Positions 1 to 8,400 of a stretch of 10,015 nucleotides of DNA are shown piece by piece. The DNA lies in contig MU646420.1 in assembly GCA_026770585.1 (NCBI GenBank), positions 703,936 to 713,950 on the forward strand. Reading direction: 5' to 3'. The position numbers were made by a program, and so were the translations under genes. This DNA comes from Baffinella frigidus. Taxonomy: Eukaryota > Cryptophyceae > Cryptomonadales > Baffinellaceae. The notes beneath the pieces are model-generated. The model had not been told where the DNA came from, made no database searches, and saw only the letters and a program-made list of their open reading frames with translations. Position 1 is the stretch's first letter. Each line of letters begins with the position of its first letter.

Positions 1-68
1 AACCCCAAACCCCAAACCCCAAACCCCACACCCCAAACCCCACACCCCAAACCCCACACCCCACCCAG
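1..68 (+). repeat. Telomere-like CCCCAAA/CCCCACA tract ahead of exon 1
   Basis: Tandem variants of AACCCC and CACCCC run to the acceptor CCACCCAG. This is the 3' end of an intron whose start lies outside the window. The C-rich strand is the coding strand. Confidence 0.9.
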
Positions 69-212
69 GCGCTCACATGCCAGCTGCTGAATCTCTCCTA
101 CTTCTTCTGCATGACGCGGCCGCTCTCCAACTCGCTGGAGGCCGCGCTCTCCGCCGCGGCCCTCGCGCTGTGGCCCCTCCCTGCGCCTGCTGCCCCATCG
201 ACGCGCCTCCAG
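69..212 (+). CDS. PIGB: PIGB exon 1 of window (48 codons)
   Basis: The acceptor CCACCCAG ends at 68 and the donor CTCCAG|GTAGAC is at 212/213. The frame reads ALTCQLLNLSYFFCMTRPL at its start, then SNSLEAALSAAALALW, with no stop. The CQLL and TRPLSNSLEA pieces match the conserved segment before the middle membrane helices of GPI mannosyltransferase 3. The exon is not the gene start: it follows a telomere-like tract and an acceptor, and earlier protein is expected upstream. It ends in phase 0 on a CAG codon. Confidence 0.87.
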
Positions 213-3200
213 GTAGACTTCAACCCCCCAACCCCTAAACACTAAACACTAAACTCTAAACTCTAAACTCTAAACTCTAAACTCTACACCCTAAACCCTA
301 CACCCTAAACCCTACACCCCAAACCCTGAACCCTGAACCCTGCACCCTGAACCCTGAACCCTGAACCCTGCATCCTAAACCCGAAACCCAGAACCCTGAC
401 GCCTCAACCCCCCCCGCAGCGTCTGGCGAGCTTCTTCCTAGCGGCGCTCTCCTTCGCTACGCGCCCGACTGCCGCGCTCCTCTTCGTGCCCCTCGCCATC
501 ATCCAGGTGTTTACTGTTCAGTGTTGAGTGTTTACTGTTGAGTGTTGAGTGTTGAGTGTTGAGTGGTCAGCGTTTATCTCGCTCACCTGTCGCCCAGCGG
601 AGCCTGCAGCCTGAAGGTGTAGGGCCGGGGGGGGGCGGGGTACATCCCTGCGGGGCCCCTCCACCATCTGGCTGCAGGCTCGTAAGCGAGACCGCGGGGG
701 TTGACGCTGGCCTTTGCGGCGGCCGCGTTTCTCTTCGCGCCCCTTGCCATCATCCAGGCACGCCCAAACCCTTTGAGAGGGTGGTCTCGGGAAACGGCGG
801 GGTTTTCTGTTCGGCCTGGGCCAATCGCTCGCAGAGGGGTACTTCGCTCATAAGAAGGCCACTCGAGGCCAATCGGTGAAACAGATTTATGTCTGGCCTT
901 GGCACCGCGCCCGACCGCCGTGCTCCTCTTCGCGCCCCTCGCCATCATCCAGGTGATGACTGTTTACGTTCCAGGCACGGCCGACTCTTCCGAACCCTTT
1001 GAGACCTCCCGGCCTTTCAATAGGGATATACACCGGGGGGGGGCTGCAGTGGGAAGCCTCGTCACACAATGTCAGGGTGCTCCTCTTCGCGCCCCTCGCC
1101 ATCATCTAGGCACGGCCGAATCTCATATGAAAACGGTTTTAATTAAGACTTCCGGGTAGTGAAATTTACTACACAGCTTGATCGTTCTTAGCAATATTGA
1201 AGCCTTGGTGTAGCCCTCGCCATCATCCAGGTACGGCCGCCCTACTTTCGGCATCAGCCCAATTCTAACATGCCGCAGGGTGCTCGTACCTCTCCTCCGT
1301 ATCCCTTAAGTGGCCAGTAGGCTCATACGCCCTACCGTAGGGCCCTAGGACCTGCCTAGGACCTCTTGGCCCTCAAATTTGACGGCATGGTCACTTAAGG
1401 GATAGCCGACCTTAACCTCGGGTTTAGGGTTGAGGGAACCTCGGCGATACAGTAGGGCGCTGTCTCCCTCAGCGTTGACTGTCGAGAATCTTCTCAAGGT
1501 GACTTGCTGGGTGTCTACATCCAGGCAAGGCCGCCCCAAATCTTCCAAACCCTTTGAGAAGTCCTGTCCTTTTCCGTAGGGATTTCTTCGCGAACCTGAA
1601 TAGATTTAATTTCGGGGACGCTCCTTCTAAACGATTCTTGGAACAAATCCAGACATTTTGAAGCACTAAAAGTACGAATATTGTCAAGTCCCAAAAGTTC
1701 TTGGTACAAGTCTTCTTTTAGAAGGACATCCCCGAAATTAAATCTATTCAGGTCCAAGATGAGATTTGCACAGGGAGAAAAACGGCAACGGGGGGCCTCC
1801 TCGCAAAAGGTCAGACTGCAAGTCCCGCGGCAGATGGATCCGAAACCCCAACCCCTAAGCCCTAAACCTACACACTAAACCCAACCCCCAGATGGATCGC
1901 GGCTCCCCCACCCTCACCACCCACCACCAGCCCTGCGAGGCGGACCAAATTGATGATTGTGTGGAGCCATTTCATTGGGTGGCACATTCGTTTTCGAAGG
2001 TGCCACCCGAGGAATTGGCGCATGCTCCAGCCTCGATTTGGTCCTCCTCGGAGGGCTGGTGGCACGTCCGCTTCCTCCTCGTGCACTTCACAACCACACG
2101 ATTATGCTAGAGGGGCCTATTTAAAACCGATGTGCTTTTAAAAGAGGGCATTTGTGTAGTAACTTTCATTGAATGGTCACGTGACTCTGCTCAAACTGCA
2201 CAGTCACGAGGTTACTTTACCTTATCCTGGTACAAATATTTACAACCCCACATGTAAATAGGCCCCTCTATCATTCTCGAGTGGAAAGGCCGCGCTCTGC
2301 CTTTTGCTGCGATCCTCTGCGCTGGGGGGCCTGACGTGATCTGAAAGGAAGCATGGCTTTTCTGTAGAACTGTAGAACAAGTACCAGCGTCCGCCTATGT
2401 TGGGAGCTCGAAGATCCTCAAGAACCTCAAGGACAAAGACATTCAACTGGACGACATTTTGACCGTATTTTCCGCCGAAATTTCCGGCGAAGGCAAGTGG
2501 GTAACATCGTGAGTGTGCACCCCTGCGGCAGATAGATCGGGGCTCCGCGGACCCCAAACCCCACACCCCACACCCCAAACCCCACACCCCACACCCCAAA
2601 CCCCAAACCTCACACCCCAAACCGCACCCCAGATGGACCGCGGCACGGCCTCTCTCGGGTCCCACATCCGCTTCCTCCTCGTGCGTTTCACAGAGGCCGC
2701 GCTCGGGCTCGGGGCGGGGGGCGCGGTGCACCCGAAACCCGAAGCCCGAAACCCGAAACCCGAAACTCGAAACCCTAAAACCCAGACGTCAAACCCTAAA
2801 CCCCAAACCCCAAACCCGAAACCCTAAAACCCTGAACCCTGGACCCTGAACCCTGAACCCTGAACCCTGAACCCTGAATCCGAAACCCGGAACCCTAAAC
2901 CCTGAACCCCAGACCCTAAAACCCCAAACCCTGAACCCGAAACCCGAAACCCTAAACCCTAAAATCCCAAACCCCTAACCCCAAACCCCAAACGCTACAC
3001 CAGGTGATGGCGTGTGTGGACCGGGTGGGGTACGGGCGCTGGACGCTGCCGCCGCTCAACTTCCTAGAGTTCAACGTCCTCACGGTCTGCTCAACCCTAC
3101 ACCCGAAGCGCGAAGCCCTAAACCCTGAACGCTAAACGTGCCCACGGCCAAACGGTAGACTACGCACCTTTCATCAGAAGTCAACCTGCCTTGATGCAAT

Positions 3201-5378
3201 TAACTTGAAGGATTTTCTGGAGCAGTTTGGTCACGTAAAACTCTGAATTCCAGCCCCACCGAAACCTTTGTAGCCCACCGCGTGGCAGTCCCGGCGTGCC
3301 TGGTCGTCTTCCTCTTCTTGGTCGCGTGGTTTAGCGTTCATGTTGAGGGTTTCGGTTTCGTATTTAGGGTTTAGGGTTTAGGGTTTAGGGTTCAAAGTTT
3401 AGGGTCGAGCCTAGGAAAGACTGGTCCCAACGTCTACGGCGCCCCATCAGGGTTGAAAACGTAAATATTTATGAAATCGTTTTCGAGAGTCACGTCTCTG
3501 TTACCTGACCACACAGCGGACTTCGAAGGGATTTTGAACAACCCCTAAGCGATAAGACCTGGGACCCAACGGCAGGCAACCCGTAATGACATAGGGGGGT
3601 TCCTACGGATAAGGTAACGGGAACTCCGGAATTCTCTGTCCGAAAATCCCTTCGTAGCCCGCTGTGTGGATCCCTCAGTGTTTGTACCGGGACGTTAACG
3701 AGCTAGACGTGCTGAGGCACCATAAACCTCTCTAATTGATGATTAGAAAACGCTCGTGGGGGCTCTCTCAAGGGGGGGCGCCTAACCCTAACCCCTAAAC
3801 CCGGAACACTGAACCCGAAACCATAAACCCGAAACCCGAAACCTAAAACCCGGAACCCTGCACCTGAAACCCGAAACACGAAACACGAAACCCTGAACCT
3901 GAAACCCGAAACCCTGAACCCGAAACCCAAAACCCTGAACCCTAAACCCTAAACCCTAAACCCGCCCCCCTCCTGCAGCACGGTGCATCGCTCTACGGCG
4001 AGCAGCCCTGGTACTGGTACCTCTCGCAAGGCGGCTTCATCCTGCTGGCCACCTCGATCCCGCTGGTGGGCAACGGCATCAAGAAGTGCCACCCGGCGCT
4101 GCGCGCGCCCGCGTTCGCCGCCGCCGCGTACGTCGCCGTGCACAGGTCTCCTCCCACCCTGCATCCCATGTTGAGTGTGTTGTGTGTGGGATTGGTCGGA
4201 CGTCGCTGTGCACAGGTCTCCTACGCCCTCCCACCAGCCCTCCAAGGTCGAGTGTTTTTTATGTGTGAGATGGGTCAAGAAATGCCCTGCTTTGCTCCGC
4301 GGCCCGGCGTTCGCCGCAGCCGCGTACGTCGCTGTGCACAGGTCCCATCTCACTACCTCTGGCGCAGTCTGTGTCTGCGCACCAATTTGGTAGCCCAGGT
4401 CTCCTCCCACCGGCAGCTCGAAGTGAAGTATTTCCATGGGTTGAGCCGTCGCTGTGCACAGGTCCCGGTGTGGGGTTTAGGGAACCCGAGGGTGAGGTTG
4501 GAGGGGTGATGTGTGGGGATGAGGGTTTTGCTGTGCATAGGTCTCCTCCCACCCTCGATCCCGCTCGTCGGCATCGGCATCAAGAAGTGCCCCCCTTCGC
4601 CCCGCGCCCCGGCGCTCGCCGCCGCCGCGTACGTTGCTGTGCACAGGTCCTACCACGCCAGATACTTGGAAGGGCTTGACAAAAGTCAACTTCTCCTCAA
4701 GGCAGTGGTTTTCAAAAGTCAACATACCTATCGAGTGTTTTTTAATGTTGTGTCGAGTGTCCCGCTCGTCGGCAACGGCATCAAAAAGTGCCCCCCTTCG
4801 TTCCGCGGGCTGGCGCTCGCCGCCGCCGCGTACGTCGCCGTCCACAGGTCTCCTACGCCCTCCCACCTGATCCGGGGACACGTTTAATTTAAAAGAAAAT
4901 GGGTCTCTATGTGTTCATAGGAGTTGGAAGAAGATTAATTAGGGCCCTGAGTAAATTTAACTCGGGCAGAATCCGGTTTAATAGGCCATTTTTTCGCGCC
5001 CCCGCGCTCGCCGCCGCCGCATATGTCGCTGTGCACAGGTCTAGTCCCGCCACCTCATAGATTAGGTAATGCCTTGCTGCCCACAGGTCCCACCTCTCTA
5101 GCTATGTTCCCGACTGTTTGGGCTCACCAATATTGTAGCCGCCGCGTACGTCGCCGTCCACAGGTCCCCTACACCCTCCCACCAGCCCTACAAGGTCGAT
5201 TTGTTTTTTTGTGTGTGGGATGGGTCAAAAATTGTGCCCTGTTTTCCCCGGCGCTTGCCGTACGTCGCGTGTGTCGCTGTGCACAGGTCTCCTAGGTCTC
5301 CTACACTCCTACACCCTCCCAACAGCCCTCCCAGGGCGAGTGTTTTTTGTATGGGATGGGTCTGGTGGACCCCCCGGT

Positions 5379-5410
<32 letters not shown>

Positions 5411-8400
5411 GGTTTGGGGTCCCCCACCCTCCATCCCGCTCGTTGGCAACGGGATGAAAACTGCCCCAGGGCACTCCGGGAATCTCATCCGGACGAGTAT
5501 TTTCCGAAAATACGATTTTAAAAGTATTTTCAACGAAAATTACTACACAATGTGTCTGTGCTTTTAAAAATGGTCTCGTCCGTGTAGTAATTTTCGTTGC
5601 AAATCGGATCGGAGGTCCCCGAAATCGTATTTTCGGAAAATACTCGCCGCGATTAAATCGGTAGTAAACCCCGCGCACTGGGTTTGGGACGGACACCCTA
5701 AACTCTCAACCCCGACGCCCGAGAGCAGCTGCACCTCCACCCGTGAGAGCGGCCTTGCTAAACCCTAACCCCTGATCCCTGGAGCAGCGCACTGGGGCAC
5801 AAGGAGTTTCGGTTCCTGCTCCCGCTCGTGCCGATCGCTATGGCCTACGCTGGATCCGCGCTCAGCGCGGTACACCCTGAACCCGCAACCCTGAACCCTG
5901 AACCCGAAACCCGAAACCCGCAACCCGAAACCCGAAACCGGTCGCCTTGGCCTACGCTGAATCCGCGCTCAGCACGGTCTCGCCCCCTGCACCCTACACC
6001 CCAAATCCCGAACCCTCAACCCTTGAAACCATCCCGAACCCTCACCCCTTGAAAACTTCTCAACCGTGTTGACCCATGGGAGCCCTGAGAACTTTGGGAG
6101 GAATGATCGCGATGGTCCAGGCTGGATCCGCGCTCATCTCACCCCCTCAACCCTTACCCCAACCCCCAAAATCCGAAAACGTAGATCCTGAATCCCCCAC
6201 CCGGAACCTTGGGAACTCTCGTGCTGATCGCGATGGTCTACGCTGGATCCGCGCTCACCACGCACTCACCCCCCTACACCCTTACCCCCACTCCCAAACC
6301 TGGACAACCTTGGACCCTTGGGAACCACGCTTACCCCCACCCCCAAAACCCCGAAATCCTAGATTCTCGCACCCCTGCACCCTTACCCCAGCCCCCCCAA
6401 AACCCGAAATCCTAGATCCTAAATCCCTCGCCCGGAACCTTGGGAACCTTGATGCCGATCGCTATTGTCTATGCTGCCTCGGCTCTCAGCACGGTCTCGC
6501 TCGCTACACCCTACACCCTAAGCCCAAATTCCCAACCCTGAACCTTGCGAACGTTGCGAAACTTAACAGCATTGTCAACTTTTGGAAACGTGAGAACCCT
6601 CTGAACCCTTGCAACCTTCGCAACCCTGCGAACCTTGCGAACCCTTGGAACCCTTGGGAACCTTGAAGCCGTTTTGTTCCGAGACCTGCCGACGTCAGCC
6701 AACGTTTTCGTGTTGGAGACGAGAAAACTTTTCTCGTCTATCTTTCAAAAAATTGAAAATGAAGGAGATTGAAGGACAGAACACTCGAGTCCCACGCCTT
6801 GCGTAGATGGCCTGTAGAAGGCGAATTTCGCTCGCCACTCCGACCCACACAGCGGACTACGAAGGGACTTTCGTCCCATTTCGGGCCGAGTTTCCGTTAC
6901 CTTATCCGTAGGAACCCCCCCTATGTCCCTACGGATTGCCTACCGTAGGGGCCTAGGTCTGATCGCTTAGGGGTTATTCAAAATCCCTTCGAAGTCCGCT
7001 GTGGGGACTGCCGCCGTACCCTTTGCATTACTGATCCGCCACGGTGGGAGGGCAGGCGAATTCGGCGAAGCAGTTCTGGGGGTGGACCATCATCCTTGCG
7101 GTGAGCGGCCCCCGAATTTGACCACCATCCTTGCCGTAAAACCAGTTTCTCTCTCTATCTCTCTCTGTCTCTCGCGCGCGCTCTCTCTCTCTATCTATCT
7201 CTCTCGCTCTCTCTCACTATCTCTCTCTCTCTCTCGCTCGCTCGCTCTCCTCTCTCTCTCTCTCTCGCATCACCGACCGCCATGCCTGCGGTGAGCGCCG
7301 CCTGTGTTTCTAGACTGCGAGCGAGAGTCACACGCCTGTTGACGAATTTGCAGACTGTGTTACCGGCAGTCCTACGAGTGGTGCATAATTGCAGGCTTCT
7401 GTATTAGCTAACCGTATTTGCTAATTCGCAGGATTCGATAATCCTGCGGAGGATAGTTAGCCTCCCGGCACAAACCCTGCCTGATTCAGTTGACGGCCGT
7501 AGCCACACAGCGGGATACGAAGGGGGTTTCGGCCCAAATCGGGCCGACCTTCCGTTACCTTATCCGTAGGAAGCCCCATATGTCCCTACGGATTACCTAC
7601 CGTAGGGTCGAAGGTCGTATCGCTTAAGGGTTATTCGAAATCCCTTTGAAGTCCGCTGTGTGGTAGGGAATCTGTAGGGACATAGGCGGGGTTCCTACGG
7701 ATAAGGTAACGGAAAATGTCTTACATCTGAGCAGAAAATCCCTTCGTAGCCCGTCGTGTGGCTTGCATGGTGTGATACAACTCTGATATATACGACAGGT
7801 CACGAACCTCGTTCCGATACGATAAGCGATAAGACATACGACCCTACGGTAGGCAACCCGTAGGGGCATAGCGGGGTTCCTTCGGATAAGGTAACGGATA
7901 TTCGGCCCGAAATGGCCCGAAAATCCCTTCGTAGCCCGCTGTGTGGATTACATTCACGTGTAAACCTTGCATGGTGCTGATCAAACTCTGAAATGTACGG
8001 CAGGTTACGAACGTCGTGCCGGCCGTGTACATCTCGACGGTGCACCAGCGCGGAGCGGTGCTACACCCCACACTCTAAATCCTGAACCCTGAACCAGCAT
8101 CCTTACCCACGATGCACGAAACCCGAAACCCGAAACCCAAAACCCACAACCCAAACCCCAAACCCCAAACGCGGAGCGGTGCCCTGCCCCCCCCCCCCAA
8201 CCCTACATCCTACACCCTAAAGCCGAAACCCTGAGCCCGGTGTAGGGTTTACACAGGGGGCACGTTTGAACCCGAAACTTGAACCCCTGCACCCTAACCC
8301 GAAATCCGAAACCCGAAACCTGAAACCTGCCAACCCCGAACCCCTCACCCTCATGTATCTCTCACCCAGGTGGACGTAATGCACCACATCTCGGCCACTG

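Larger units (their letters stand above)
1834..2553 (+). repeat. Echoes of exon 3 start with acceptor
   Basis: CAG-plus-ATGGAC-like copies occur at 1834 (CAG|ATGGATCC), 1892 (CAG|ATGGATCGCGGC) and 2532 (CAG|ATAGATCGGGGCTCC), against the real CAG|ATGGACCGCGGC at 2633. The 1892 copy resumes at 2063-2092 (CACGTCCGCTTCCTCCTCGT) after a foldback and may continue at about 2287 (GGCCGCGCTC) after a second foldback. The echoes lie upstream of the acceptor they copy. Confidence 0.78.
507..2632 (+). other. Intron 2 (2126 bp, phase 0)
   Basis: GTGTTT to CCCCAG. The 5' part (507-1560) carries GTTGAGT repeats (about 521-565) and at least three exon-2 end echoes, each followed by an intron head resembling GCACGGCCGACTC and, in two units, AACCCTTTGAG. 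The middle (1300-1760) has two inverted-repeat structures. The 3' part (1834-2632) has exon-3 start echoes, two foldbacks, an unassigned open stretch (2345-2512) and telomere-like tracts (1843-1889, 2551-2630). The intron is inferred from the protein join. Confidence 0.75.
3085..3978 (+). other. Intron 4 (894 bp, phase 0)
   Basis: GTCTGC to CTGCAG. It holds a short telomere-like patch, an unassigned hydrophobic open stretch (about 3252-3350), a G-rich-orientation TTTAGGG tract (3331-3407), MITE copy A (3509-3669) and a long telomere-like tract (3780-3966) running to the exon-5 acceptor. I find no clear echo of exon 4's end. Confidence 0.8.
4202..5290 (+). repeat. Tandem array of exon 5 end/donor echoes
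   Basis: Beyond the real border at 4145, the GTGCACAG|GTC junction or a close variant ends at 4215, 4341, about 4398, 4461, 4540, 4646, 4847, 5038, 5086, 5163 and 5286. Eleven echoes carry from 10 to about 90 bases of exon. Several are followed by the same intron head, TCTCCTACGCCCTCCCACC, and then GTCGAGTGTTTTTT, so the repeat unit straddles the splice site. Spacing is irregular (about 50-200 bp), unlike a simple minisatellite. Confidence 0.92.
4146..5787 (+). other. Intron 5 (1642 bp, phase 2)
   Basis: GTCTCC to GAGCAG. The first 1.2 kb is an array of echoes of exon 5's end and the adjoining intron head; then foldback 4 (5491-5648) and a patchy telomere-like stretch (about 5692-5780) leading to exon 6. 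An inverted telomere-like tract lies at 5373-5428. A 24-bp imperfect palindrome (GCCCTGAGT-AAATTT-AACTCGGGC) sits at about 4944-4967. Confidence 0.85.
5870..7055 (+). other. Intron 6 (1186 bp, phase 0)
   Basis: GTACAC to GGGCAG. It contains telomere-like tracts (5872-5939, 5984-6057), four exon-6 echoes with C-rich degenerate spacers, a run of CCCTTGGGAACC/GCGAACC repeats (6540-6665), about 180 bp without recognisable features (6666-6844) and MITE copy B up to the 3' end. Confidence 0.85.
7101..8003 (+). other. Intron 7 (903 bp, phase 0)
   Basis: GTGAGC to CGGCAG. In order: an exon-7 echo, a CT microsatellite, a second exon-7 echo, about 200 bp of AT-balanced sequence with a small hairpin (7427-7448), MITE C, partial MITE D, an exon-8 start echo, partial MITE E, and spacer to exon 8. 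Confidence 0.85.

Noticed and set aside
583-1105. Overlapping minus-strand open frames with repeated MMARGAKR segments
   Set aside because: The repeated peptide is just the antisense reading of the exon-2 echo (CTCTTCGCGCCCCTCGCCATC). It has no independent gene evidence.
2633-2827. Translation start of a separate gene at the ATG at 2633
   Set aside because: The ATG directly follows a CAG acceptor, and the frame joins exons 2 and 4 in phase with the expected spacing. Past 2725 the frame runs into telomere-like repeat.
1-3003. True chromosome end (telomere)
   Set aside because: The repeats are degenerate, scattered through introns and present in both orientations, with coding exons between them. 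They are interstitial tracts.
3703-3930. Minus-strand frame rich in GFRVSGF repeats
   Set aside because: It is the antisense reading of telomere-like 7-bp repeats, which translate into repetitive peptides by necessity.
3949-4881. Long frames on both strands with repeated PVHSDVRGGGER peptides (minus) and YVAVHRS peptides (plus)
   Set aside because: These are translations of the exon-5 echo array. The minus-strand peptides mirror the same DNA repeat and match no family I know.
4202-5290. CRISPR array
   Set aside because: Repeat units are irregular in length and spacing, diverged, and match the adjoining exon edge in a eukaryotic gene.
7001-7294. 97-codon plus frame with a serine/leucine-rich end
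   Set aside because: Its tail is the CT microsatellite, and its frame disagrees with exon 7, which fits PIG-B.
7381-7480. tRNA gene suggested by a GGATTCGATAATCC hairpin
   Set aside because: The stem has a 4- or 6-base loop instead of a 7-base T-loop, and no acceptor, D or anticodon arms can be drawn around it.
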